Below are positions 18,337 through 25,772 of a DNA stretch of 64,000 nt, in pieces (the stretch's first letter is position 1; each line of letters begins with the position of its first letter). The notes beneath the pieces are model-generated. The model ran no database searches and had not been told where the DNA came from. It worked only from the letters and a program-made list of their open reading frames with translations. The position numbers were made by a program, and so were the translations under genes. Origin of the DNA: Bacteroidota bacterium (lineage in GTDB: Bacteria > Bacteroidota > Bacteroidia > JACPRZ01); NCBI GenBank assembly GCA_016193485.1, contig JACPRZ010000030.1, forward strand, positions 101,721 through 165,720. Reading direction: 5' to 3'.

Positions 18337-18663
18337 CGTTTTTTGTTTTTTAATGATGATTGATTTGTTTGATTTGTGCCAGAGTTTTCGCGAATTGGCA
18401 CAGCAAAGGTGCGGTGGTAATTTCAGAGGATTCGGTTAATAAGCGCTTACTTGCGGAAGTAGTTGTTTGTAGTCGTTTGTAAACTGGTATGACTATTATT
18501 ATCAATAATATAATGACGCGGGTATGGGATGTTAAATTCTACCATTGAAGGCATGTCGGATAGGTTTTTGTGATTTTAAGTTGTATATGCTGACCTGAAT
18601 GATTTTAAAAATCATTCAGCATCAGTATAAAAATAATTGGTCATACAGGGGTCTTTTCGCATT
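18337..18663. other. Gene-free stretch between serA and ssb
   Basis: This 327-bp interval contains the ssb upstream region and one palindromic repeat (18587-18633). I see no reading frame with a convincing start and no known RNA motif. CAAAGGTG at 18404-18411 is a weak minus-strand match to the -7 consensus and could serve ssb. Confidence 0.6.
18587..18633. repeat. Dispersed palindromic repeat, copy A
   Basis: The centre CTGAATGATTTT-A-AAAATCATTCAG is a perfect 12-bp inverted repeat, flanked by ATGCTGAC and ATCAGTATAAAA. The same layout and most of the same bases recur at 59931-59979 (ACTGAC, GAATGATTTT, AAATCATTC, TCAGTATAAAA). It lies 31 bp beyond the serA stop and may also act as its terminator. 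Confidence 0.85.
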
Positions 18664-19893
18664 TCAATACAAACTTCTTGCTTTAATCGTATGCTTAACC
18701 CGCTTCAATTCTTCAATTACTTTTTTTGAGGTTTGTCTATCAATATCCAGAACAACATAGCCGATTTGCGGATTGGTCTGCAGATATTCCCCGAGAATAT
18801 TCACCCTGTGCCCTGAGAGAATCCCGTTGATTTCAGAGAGAACTCCGCTAACATTTTTGTGAATGTGCAGCAGGCGATGCGCTTCGTGCTGAACCGGTAA
18901 ACTCAATGACGGTACGGAAAGCGAACCGACCGTTGAACCCGTATCCATAAACCGGATTAGTTTTTCCGCGACATCCGTTCCGATATTTTTTTGGGCTTCT
19001 GTAGTCGAACCCCCTATATGCGGAGTAAGAATTACATTCGGAAGATTTTGCAGGGGAGAAACAAACTTCTCTCCTTTCGCTTCGGGTTCATCCGGAAAAA
19101 CATCAACAGCCAATCCGTGGATGTGTTTTTCTTCAATGGCTTTTTTCACCGCATCCGTATCTATTACATCACCGCGGCTGAGATTTAAAAGTATGACTCC
19201 TTTTTTCATCAACCTGATCCGTTCAGCATTGATGATATTTTTTGTGAGCGGAGTACCGGGAACATGAAGCGTAATAATATCGGATTTTTTCAGAAGTTGG
19301 TCCAGTAATTTCATTTGTTGTGCATTTCCGAGCGGAAGTTTGGGAATAATGTCATAAAAAATCACATTCACCCCGAGTGCCTCTGCAAGAACGGAAACCT
19401 GCGATCCGATATGCCCGTAACCGATGATGCCGAGTGTCTTCCCTCTCGCTTCGTAACATCCCTGGCTCTCTTTAAGCCAATCGCCCCGGTGAGCGCCAAT
19501 ATTTTTATCCGGAATTTTTCTTAATAAAAAAATCATCTCGGCAATCGCCAGTTCGGCAACTGAACGCGTATTTGAAAACGGAGAATTGAAAACTGCGACA
19601 CCCGAATTGGTCGCTGCATTAAGTTCAACCTGGTTAGTTCCGATGCAAAAACATCCGACCGACAAAAGTTTGTTCCCGTGGTCAAAAATGGTCTTTGTAA
19701 GATGTGTTTTGGAACGAATGCCTAAAATATGAACATCTGCAATTTTCTCACATAACTGTTTTTCATTGAGCGCCCCGGTGTGTAATTCAACGTTTGTATA
19801 GCCCGCTTTTTGAAATTCCTCAACAGCAGCCGGATTAATATTTTCCAGCAAAAGAATTTTTATTTTTTCTTTAGGATAAGAAGTGGCCAGCAT
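18664..19893 (-). CDS. serA: D-3-phosphoglycerate dehydrogenase
   Basis: The 409-residue product catalyses the first step of serine biosynthesis, oxidising 3-phosphoglycerate to 3-phosphohydroxypyruvate with NAD+. The length and C-terminal ACT domain (HKNVSGVLSEINGILSGHRVNI, residues ~335-409) match the E. coli-type enzyme, which is feedback-inhibited by serine. Visible features: NAD-binding GxGxxG in LGIIGYGHIGSQ, and the 2-hydroxyacid dehydrogenase signatures LNLSRGDVIDTDA (Arg), DVFPDEPE (Glu) and TPHIGGST (His). A TAnnTTTG element precedes the start. It appears to be a single-gene unit; serB and serC are not adjacent. Confidence 0.96.
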   Translation of the reverse strand: MLATSYPKEKIKILLLENINPAAVEEFQKAGYTNVELHTGALNEKQLCEKIADVHILGIRSKTHLTKTIFDHGNKLLSVGCFCIGTNQVELNAATNSGVAVFNSPFSNTRSVAELAIAEMIFLLRKIPDKNIGAHRGDWLKESQGCYEARGKTLGIIGYGHIGSQVSVLAEALGVNVIFYDIIPKLPLGNAQQMKLLDQLLKKSDIITLHVPGTPLTKNIINAERIRLMKKGVILLNLSRGDVIDTDAVKKAIEEKHIHGLAVDVFPDEPEAKGEKFVSPLQNLPNVILTPHIGGSTTEAQKNIGTDVAEKLIRFMDTGSTVGSLSVPSLSLPVQHEAHRLLHIHKNVSGVLSEINGILSGHRVNILGEYLQTNPQIGYVVLDIDRQTSKKVIEELKRVKHTIKARSLY

Positions 19894-19915
19894 TTATTCA
19901 GGAAGTAAATGAGGG

Positions 19916-19923
19916 CAAATGTA
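19916..19923 (-). promoter_or_regulatory. Putative -7 element (TACATTTG) of serA
   Basis: Minus-strand TACATTTG matches TAnnTTTG, 22 bp before the serA ATG at 19893. Confidence 0.5.
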
Positions 19924-20042
19924 AAAGAAATATTCTGCTCAGAAAAATCAAACTCACATTACCGTGGATGCTTTGCAACTCAAAGAGTTACAAAAGAACA
20001 AAGTCGGTATTCCACTTTTGAATCTGCGACATACCGATTTGG

Positions 20043-20131
20043 TGGAGATAAGGAGAGTCGAACCCCTGACCTCTCCGATGTCCATCGGAGCGCTCTGGCC
20101 AACTGTCCTGATATCTATCGGGAATAGCCCC
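20043..20131 (-). pseudogene. Disrupted tRNA-Ala copy carrying palindromes in the D-arm and anticodon arm
   Basis: Read on the minus strand, this 89-nt stretch starts GGGGCTAT and later has CAGTTGGCCAGAGCG and AGGTCAGGGGTTCGACT, all identical to the intact tRNA-Ala 14 bp upstream, and it ends CCTTATCTCCA instead of CCTTAGCTCCA. Between GGGGCTAT and CAGTTGG the normal AGCT is replaced by an 18-nt palindrome, TCCCGATAGATATCAGGA. The 17-nt anticodon arm is replaced by another palindrome, CTCCGATGGACATCGGAG. The D-stem is destroyed, the anticodon loop has no proper 7-nt form, and the acceptor stem carries a C-T mismatch. It cannot be a working tRNA. A duplicated tRNA-Ala invaded by the palindrome family seen elsewhere is the simplest reading. 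Confidence 0.8.
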
Positions 20132-20145
20132 GAATGATGTTGCCG

Positions 20146-20219
20146 TGGAGCTAAGGGGAGTCGAACCCCTGACCTTCTCATTGCGAACGAGACGCTCTGG
20201 CCAACTGAGCTATAGCCCC
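20146..20219 (-). tRNA. tRNA-Ala (anticodon CGC)
   Basis: The minus-strand sequence folds as a full cloverleaf: acceptor GGGGCTA/TAGCTCC with the G3:U70 pair that defines alanine tRNAs, D-stem GCTC/GAGC, anticodon stem TCTCG/TGAGA around loop TTCGCAA (anticodon CGC, reading GCG), and T-arm AGGGG-TTCGACT-CCCCT. The discriminator is A and CCA is not encoded. A broken copy lies 14 bp downstream. Confidence 0.95.
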
Positions 20220-20227
20220 GGAAAGAT

Positions 20228-20587
20228 TCAGTGTTTCGATTTCACCCGGTTTGTCTTTTCATCAGGATAAACAAAGGCGGGCTTGAATTTTTTACCTTCT
20301 TCAAAGTCCATCATCGCGTAGCCGATAATGATAACAATATCTCCCACCATTCCCCTCCTGGCGGCAGGACCGTTCAGGCAGATGATGCCGGAATTGCGCT
20401 TGCCTGTTATTACGTAGGTTTCAATGCGTTCACCGTTGTTCAGGTTCACTATCTGCACCCGTTCGTTCTCAATGAGGTTTGCCGCATCCATCAGCGCTTC
20501 ATCAATGGTAATGCTGCCCGGATAGTTCAGATCGGCTTCGGTAATAGTTACCCGGTGAATTTTTGATTTGACGATTTGGATTAGCAT
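20228..20587 (-). CDS. panD: Aspartate 1-decarboxylase
   Basis: The 119-residue protein is PanD, which decarboxylates aspartate to beta-alanine for pantothenate and coenzyme A synthesis. It is a pyruvoyl enzyme made by self-cleavage, and the site NYPGSITID with Gly24-Ser25 is present. Other family motifs are [14 protein letters not shown] at the N-terminus, [10 protein letters not shown] and the [16 protein letters not shown] loop (the family pattern is LNGAAARxxxxGDxVII). Length matches the family. It lies 8 bp from the tRNA-Ala gene on the same strand. The next minus-strand gene upstream is unrelated, so operon structure is unclear. Confidence 0.96.
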   Translation of the reverse strand: MLIQIVKSKIHRVTITEADLNYPGSITIDEALMDAANLIENERVQIVNLNNGERIETYVITGKRNSGIICLNGPAARRGMVGDIVIIIGYAMMDFEEGKKFKPAFVYPDEKTNRVKSKH

Positions 20588-20663
20588 GGGAATAAGAATA
20601 TTAATATAATGCGAATATACGAATAAATGCTAATTATACGAATAAATACAATACATTTAATTT

Positions 20664-21068
20664 TCAGATAAACCTTTTTCTGACATCTGTTTCAATACGG
20701 ATGATTCGTTTTGGAGTAAGAAATTGAGAGTGGAAATTAACCAATATACCAAGTTTTTTATCTAACGATTGCAGATACCGCTGAATCTGATAATAATCTT
20801 CTTTTGTTAGGATTCTTACTGTTTTAACTTCCAGAATAATTTTATCATCAATAAGAAAATCAACCCTGTTGCCGGAGTCATTAAATACAAATTCCCTGAT
20901 GTATGGAATTTTTAATTCAATCAGTATTTTCTCTATAAAATCGCAATATTGTTTCTCCCTTGCAAACCTCCCTAAAGCATTGTGAACATGAAACAATATC
21001 CCCACAATTTTATATGATAATTCAGGATAAATTATCTTGTTTTTTTTATTCGTATCATTTGTATTCAT
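20664..21068 (-). CDS. GxxExxY family protein (PD-(D/E)XK nuclease-like fold)
   Basis: The 134-residue protein matches the GxxExxY family, common in Bacteroidota and of unknown function. It has YKIVGILFHVHNALGRFAREKQY near the N-terminus, where the family has a helix with LGxGxxExxY, and a predicted nuclease-like core VDFLIDDKIILEVKTV giving the D...ExK pattern at residues ~70-83. The tail ILVNFHSQFLTPKRIIR matches the family end (LLINFG...KRI). It has its own upstream TAnnTTTG element overlapping the end of the phosphatase gene, so it may be separately transcribed. Whether it cuts nucleic acid is not established. Confidence 0.85.
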   Translation of the reverse strand: MNTNDTNKKNKIIYPELSYKIVGILFHVHNALGRFAREKQYCDFIEKILIELKIPYIREFVFNDSGNRVDFLIDDKIILEVKTVRILTKEDYYQIQRYLQSLDKKLGILVNFHSQFLTPKRIIRIETDVRKRFI

Positions 21069-21093
21069 TCGTATATTAGTATTATCCTAACTG

Positions 21094-21101
21094 CAAATTT
21101 A
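21094..21101 (-). promoter_or_regulatory. Putative -7 element (TAAATTTG) of the GxxExxY gene
   Basis: Minus-strand TAAATTTG matches TAnnTTTG, 25 bp before ATG 21068. It overlaps the last codon of the upstream phosphatase gene. Confidence 0.4.
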
Positions 21102-22343
21102 GTTAAACCTGCAACTCAGCAGCGCAATGTCATCTAAGTAAGGTTGTCTTCCCTTGAAAATTTCCAGTTCGCGGCTTATTTTTGAAATCATCACATCTAT
21201 GGAGAGGGTGCGGTTCTTGACCAAAAGGGTTACCAAGCGGTCAATGCCGTAGGGCTGCTGGCTGTTGTTTTCAAGTTCAATAACTCCGTCCGTATAACAG
21301 ATCACCGTGCTGCCGGGTGTAATGCGCAGGGTTGTTTCATTGACCTGCGGTATCTCGTGAAGCATGCCGAGTCCCATGCATCCCACCTTAAGCCATTCAA
21401 AACTTTCCTTACCGTTCTCCCCGCTTTGACCGTCCGGCAATAATACAGGGGGGGGGTGACCTGCATTGATATACGAAAATTCCCGCTTCGGGATATTATA
21501 TTTGGCCACAAAAAAAGTGATGAACATCTCTCCCTGGGCGCTCTGGAAGACCTTCCTGTTGAGGTTCAGCACAATCTCTTTCAGGGATGAGGTGTAATCC
21601 GAAATAGCGCGGAGGTTCGCCTGGAAATTCGACATCAGCAGCGCTGCGGTAACCCCTTTGCCCGATACATCGGCCATGCAGAAAATTACCTCCTCTTCGC
21701 TTATGGGAATATAATCGTAATAGTCGCCACCCACCTGGTAATGGGGCTGGTAATAAACGGCTATGTCAATCTTTTCGTTGTGTGGAAGGGAAGATGCATC
21801 GGGAAAAAGCATGGATTGCATCCGCGCGGCAAGTTCAAGTTCTTTGCGAATTCCCTCCTGCCGGATGTTTTCCTTTGCCAGTTTTTTATTTTCAATGGCG
21901 ACTGCAATAATGTTTGTAAGTGTCTGGATGAACGGCAGGTCGTTGGTCATCAATTCCTCAGGATCGCTATTGATGTCGCCTATGAGCAGGTATGCCACCG
22001 GCTTCTTTTTATGGTACACCGGCACTATGAAGTTAAATAACTTCCTCCATGATTCACCGTCAGGAGAGATCTCCGTCACTTCCCTTACCGGAAAAAGATC
22101 TTTCTCAAGATCCAAATCAATGATTTTACCCCTGAACCCGTATTTGAGCACGCACTGCCATCCGTTGTCATCGCTGAATAAAGCCAGGCGCACAACCTTC
22201 ATCTGTGCGACAAGGATATTCTGAAAAATGGAATACAACTGGTCGCGCTTGATATTGGCATTTATCGCCTTGGTGATCTGAAGCAGAGCATCAAGTTGAA
22301 ATTCTTTCTGGTGAAGGGATGATATAATAGTACGGGAAGGCAT
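21099..22343 (-). CDS. SpoIIE-type PP2C protein phosphatase with N-terminal GAF-like region
   Basis: The 414-residue protein has an N-terminal GAF-like sensory part (residues ~15-155, LDALLQITKAINANIKRDQL ... FIQTLTNIIAVAIENKKLA), a short coiled coil (ENIRQEGIRKELELAARMQSMLFP), and a C-terminal SpoIIE/RsbU phosphatase domain. Metal-binding motifs are GGDYYDY, CMADVSGKGVTAALLMS, TDGVIE and YLDDIALLSCRF. Family members dephosphorylate anti-sigma antagonists in partner-switching pathways; no antagonist or anti-sigma kinase is next to it. A second SpoIIE-type phosphatase lies at 25773. The nine-G run at 21448-21456 encodes Pro-Pro-Pro in GHPPPVLL. Confidence 0.93.
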   Translation of the reverse strand: MPSRTIISSLHQKEFQLDALLQITKAINANIKRDQLYSIFQNILVAQMKVVRLALFSDDNGWQCVLKYGFRGKIIDLDLEKDLFPVREVTEISPDGESWRKLFNFIVPVYHKKKPVAYLLIGDINSDPEELMTNDLPFIQTLTNIIAVAIENKKLAKENIRQEGIRKELELAARMQSMLFPDASSLPHNEKIDIAVYYQPHYQVGGDYYDYIPISEEEVIFCMADVSGKGVTAALLMSNFQANLRAISDYTSSLKEIVLNLNRKVFQSAQGEMFITFFVAKYNIPKREFSYINAGHPPPVLLPDGQSGENGKESFEWLKVGCMGLGMLHEIPQVNETTLRITPGSTVICYTDGVIELENNSQQPYGIDRLVTLLVKNRTLSIDVMISKISRELEIFKGRQPYLDDIALLSCRFN

Positions 22344-22470
22344 GTAATTGTTAAAGTAATTTCTGTTGACTAATAAATCTTGTTTTAATTAAGGAGTTGG
22401 GGATTTACCCCCGATCTTGTCTTTAAGAGAGGGGACAAGGGAGTGAGTTCCTCTTTTACCTCACCCCCGT

Positions 22471-22495
22471 CCCCTCTCCTAAAAAAGGAGAGGGG
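22471..22495. terminator. Hairpin between the LpxD-like and phosphatase genes
   Basis: CCCCTCTCC (22471-22479) pairs perfectly with GGAGAGGGG (22487-22495) around a T-A6 loop. It lies in the 214-bp gap upstream of the phosphatase and downstream (minus-strand sense) of nothing else, so it may be a dispersed repeat rather than a functional terminator. Related CT-rich and GA-rich pieces lie at 22420-22475. Confidence 0.45.
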
Positions 22496-22557
22496 TGTTG
22501 AACAATGACAAAATTTTACGGTTTTCAAAAATTTCCGGTAATTCCAAATAATTCCAG

Positions 22558-23469
22558 TCAGAGATTTTTCAGTTTCACTATCTCCCTCATCTTCTCTCTC
22601 GCTTCTACTGCAGGAGATCCGAAATAAACCGCATTTCCTTTAAGCGACTTTGCAACTCCTGATTGCGCCAGCACCACTGCACCCTTACCGATAACCACAT
22701 TACTTATCACTCCTACCTGTCCCCATAAAGTCACTTCATCTTCAATGGTTACCATCCCGGCAATGCCTACCTGGGCTGCAAGAAGACAATTTTTTCCGAT
22801 AACAGTATCGTGCCCTACCTGAATCAGGTTATCCAGTTTTGTACCGCTTCCTATCACCGTATTATGTGTAACCCCGCGGTCAATGGTGCAGCAGGCGCCA
22901 ATCTCCACCTCATCGCCAATGATGACATTTCCGCAGGATATAAATTTTTCATGCCTGCCGGTTTCAGCCCTTTTTTTGTAATAAAATCCATCGGAACCGA
23001 TCACCGTGTTGGAATGAATGATCACATTATTGCCGATAACGCAGCAATCATAAACCGATATATGTGAATGTAACCGGCAATTTTTACCGATAACTACATT
23101 ATTCCCGATAAAGACACCGGGGTCAATCACTGTTCCTTCACCGATAACGGCAGTGCTACTGATCATTTTTTCATGTGATCCACGGGTTGTAAAGCGCAGG
23201 ATCAGACGGTTGAAGTCACCGAAAGGGTCTTTTGAAAAAATAAGGATCTTGCCGTCCGGACATGGCATCTCGCGGTCAATCAGAACCACTGATGCCTTTG
23301 AGGAAAGCGCTTTATCATAATATTTGGGATGGTCGGTAAATACAATATCTCCCCTTTCAACGCGGTGAATTTCATTGATGCCGGTAACCATAAATTCCGG
23401 GTTGCCTGAAAAACCGGTACCGAGAAATGAGGCGATCCATTGTACGGTACTGGGAGGATTTATCTTCAT
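22558..23469 (-). CDS. LpxD-like left-handed beta-helix acyltransferase (second paralogue)
   Basis: The 303-residue protein has an N-terminal domain like that of UDP-3-O-acylglucosamine N-acyltransferase and a long left-handed beta-helix of hexapeptide repeats ([23 protein letters not shown]). The region [16 protein letters not shown] carries the His expected at the LpxD active site. A standard 347-residue LpxD is encoded at 39942, so this shorter one is a paralogue and may N-acylate a different sugar. Its ATG overlaps the stop of the upstream TonB-dependent receptor gene (ATGA), implying translational coupling. That pairing suggests a job related to the receptor or outer-membrane remodelling rather than core lipid A synthesis; this is inference. 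Confidence 0.85.
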   Translation of the reverse strand: MKINPPSTVQWIASFLGTGFSGNPEFMVTGINEIHRVERGDIVFTDHPKYYDKALSSKASVVLIDREMPCPDGKILIFSKDPFGDFNRLILRFTTRGSHEKMISSTAVIGEGTVIDPGVFIGNNVVIGKNCRLHSHISVYDCCVIGNNVIIHSNTVIGSDGFYYKKRAETGRHEKFISCGNVIIGDEVEIGACCTIDRGVTHNTVIGSGTKLDNLIQVGHDTVIGKNCLLAAQVGIAGMVTIEDEVTLWGQVGVISNVVIGKGAVVLAQSGVAKSLKGNAVYFGSPAVEAREKMREIVKLKNL

Positions 23470-25553
23470 CGTTCCAAATTCATTTCCGGAAACTTTACGT
23501 TATAGGATAATTTAACCACAATTTCCCGCGAGGGCCCGGGCAGAGGCGCATGAAAACTATTGTAGGGTTGAATGAAAAGAGCGCCTGTGTTGAACAGGTC
23601 AAATACACCGAAGCCCAGATTCAGACCTTTAAAAATATTCTCACATAGGAAGAACACGTTCAAAAATGCCGATGGGTTCAATTTTTCAATGACCGGCTCT
23701 TCGTCATTGTCAATCCATGTATAGGCATAGCGGCTTCCGCGATAATTTACCGCTGTCGTGAAACTTAAATGACGGCTCAGTTTGAAATTGCACAATGCGT
23801 TTATCTTATGCTTGGCAAATCCGAGAAGGTAACTGTTATCCTCAGCGACCTCGTACGCTTCAACGGTTTCCTTTGCTCCTGCGGAGTAAAAAGCGTACGA
23901 TGCCGTTACATACCCCCCCTCTTCTTTGTATTTACATTCAACTTCAAAACCGCGCGTCCCGGTCTTTCCCAGGTTCATATAATATTGTTCGGTATCTGAA
24001 ATACCGTAATAGATGATGGGATCAACGGTGGTGATGTCAAAAATATTTGCAGTGACAATCATGTTCCGGGTCAGTTGATAACCTGTTTCCAGTTCAGTAA
24101 CTTTTGTCCGTTCGGGTTTTATCTCATCGGGATTTAAACTGTAGTTGATATTGTCGATACCCGGTGCGCGGAAGGAATGGCTGTAGAGGGCTTTCACGTG
24201 AAAATCCTTTGTGATCCGTTTTGTCAATCCCACACGCGGGCTGAATGTTGAGCCGTACTGGGTGTGATTGTCATACCGGCCTCCGAGGATCAGGTTTACA
24301 ATGCGGTGTTTATGAACCGCTTCTCCGAATAGCGCATAATTCGTATAGGAAACCGCCTGTTCCCCGTTCTGGAAATATCCCGATTCCGACCGGTCGGTGG
24401 CATTGTCCGTAAAAAATTCCGCACCCCCCACAACGGTTGTTTTACGTGCCGGTTTGTAATTGACGGTAAGGTTGATTTTGTTTCGCACCGCAATTTTATC
24501 ATATGTCTCATATTCACCTAATGTATCTGTTAACGGGTCGGAGACATAATTCCAGGGTATCTGCCGGATGTAATTCACTCGCGGGGTAAGAGAAAGTTTT
24601 TCGCTGATTCGCCAGGTATATTTAACTTCCCCGTAGTAAGAATAAAAATTATCGGGATAAGCCCGCGAGAGGTTTTCTCCATATCCGTCACGGGTGCTCA
24701 TTACATACCGGTCATAAATGGCGCGGATGCTGAGGTCCTTCCAGAAAATTCCCGCATTTACCGAAACGGGTTTCATATCGGAATTTCCGGCCATATTGAA
24801 GGTATTACCGTAAAAATCGGTGAAGTCGCGGTCGCTGCGCGCGGCACTGCCCGCCCATACATGAAGAACGGCAGAAACATTCCCGGATTTTTTCCCAATC
24901 GACATCCCGATATTGGTTCTGCCTGTGGTATCGCCCATCCGTCCCACTGTTGCGGTAAAACATCCTCCAAAAGATCCCCCACTAATCATATCCGCATTTT
25001 TAGTTACAATATTTATCACTCCGTATTCGGCAAATCCGCCATAGATTGCCGAGCCGGGTCCGCGGATGATTTCAATTTTTGCAATGTTGTCAACGGGATA
25101 ATGGTTCCCGAACTGCAGGGTTGACGCCATCACTTCGTTCATCTCCTGCCCGTCAATCATAAGAAGCACCTTTCCTTCCTGACCCCAGTTGCCTCGCATT
25201 CCCACACCAACCACATTCAGTACGTCCACTCCGAATTCAATCCCGGGAACATGGTTCAGCACATCAATAAGATCGCGCGCTCCCATACGCTGTATATCTT
25301 CTGCCGTGATCAGAGAAATGATTCCGGGTGATTCCCGTGCCGAAAGCGGCTTTTTTGTTGCCGCGGCAATCAGGGTGTTGACCAGTTCTTCAAGATGGCT
25401 CGGAACGCCATGCGTTTTTAAGTTCAGCAATTGTTCAAGCGACATATCATAAAAGTCAATGCTGTCTTTCCTCACCAGCGTGTCCTGCGAATAAAGAGGA
25501 ACAACAACAGGTAAAATGAAAAGGAAGAGAAAGAAAAATATGCGGAAGTGCAT
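23466..25553 (-). CDS. TonB-dependent outer-membrane receptor
   Basis: I choose ATG 25553, which gives a signal peptide ([23 protein letters not shown]). An upstream in-frame start at 25637 would translate a palindromic intergenic repeat. The 695-residue product has a plug domain (residues ~65-190: [76 protein letters not shown]) and a C-terminal barrel of TonB-receptor type. [23 protein letters not shown] matches the N-terminal linker of vitamin B12/iron-type receptors. The substrate cannot be told. It is coupled by a 4-bp overlap to the LpxD-like gene. A seven-C run at 23913-23919 encodes Gly-Gly. Confidence 0.93.
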   Translation of the reverse strand: MHFRIFFFLFLFILPVVVPLYSQDTLVRKDSIDFYDMSLEQLLNLKTHGVPSHLEELVNTLIAAATKKPLSARESPGIISLITAEDIQRMGARDLIDVLNHVPGIEFGVDVLNVVGVGMRGNWGQEGKVLLMIDGQEMNEVMASTLQFGNHYPVDNIAKIEIIRGPGSAIYGGFAEYGVINIVTKNADMISGGSFGGCFTATVGRMGDTTGRTNIGMSIGKKSGNVSAVLHVWAGSAARSDRDFTDFYGNTFNMAGNSDMKPVSVNAGIFWKDLSIRAIYDRYVMSTRDGYGENLSRAYPDNFYSYYGEVKYTWRISEKLSLTPRVNYIRQIPWNYVSDPLTDTLGEYETYDKIAVRNKINLTVNYKPARKTTVVGGAEFFTDNATDRSESGYFQNGEQAVSYTNYALFGEAVHKHRIVNLILGGRYDNHTQYGSTFSPRVGLTKRITKDFHVKALYSHSFRAPGIDNINYSLNPDEIKPERTKVTELETGYQLTRNMIVTANIFDITTVDPIIYYGISDTEQYYMNLGKTGTRGFEVECKYKEEGGYVTASYAFYSAGAKETVEAYEVAEDNSYLLGFAKHKINALCNFKLSRHLSFTTAVNYRGSRYAYTWIDNDEEPVIEKLNPSAFLNVFFLCENIFKGLNLGFGVFDLFNTGALFIQPYNSFHAPLPGPSREIVVKLSYNVKFPEMNLER

Positions 25554-25569
25554 AATGCGACTATGCGAA

Positions 25570-25587
25570 TCCCGATAGCCATCGGGA
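25570..25587. repeat. Short palindromic repeat TCCCGATAGCCATCGGGA
   Basis: This imperfect 18-bp palindrome is one of the CCGATrnnyATCGG family. The flanks (TATGCGAA and GATACGAAT) match, in reverse complement, those of the copy at 44877, so the repeat unit is longer than the palindrome. It lies just upstream of the TonB receptor gene. Confidence 0.85.
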
Positions 25588-25748
25588 CCAATGATACGAA
25601 TCCACAGGAATTTTATTTGTATCATTTGTATTTTCATGCTGTTTCAAAATAAAGAATCTAAAGTCATTCGCATTTTATTTTATGGGTATTGCGTACACAT
25701 ATTCATTGATATGAATATTTCATCGTACTGATAAGAGGGCAAAAGTAT

Positions 25749-25756
25749 TAAATTTG
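25749..25756 (+). promoter_or_regulatory. Putative -7 element (TAAATTTG) of the HAMP-SpoIIE gene
   Basis: TAAATTTG matches TAnnTTTG, 17 bp before ATG 25773. Confidence 0.5.
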
Positions 25757-25772
25757 TCCCACTGACCTGTTT

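Noticed and set aside
20043..20131. A second functional tRNA (for example tRNA-Ser GGA from the loop sequence)
   Set aside because: The D-stem is absent, the anticodon loop is eight bases in a longer palindromic stem, and the acceptor stem keeps the alanine-type G3:U70 with a mismatch. It is better explained as a broken tRNA-Ala copy.
25554..25637. Extended N-terminus of the TonB receptor (start at 25637)
   Set aside because: The extra residues are translated from a palindromic intergenic repeat, and the internal ATG at 25553 gives a proper signal peptide.
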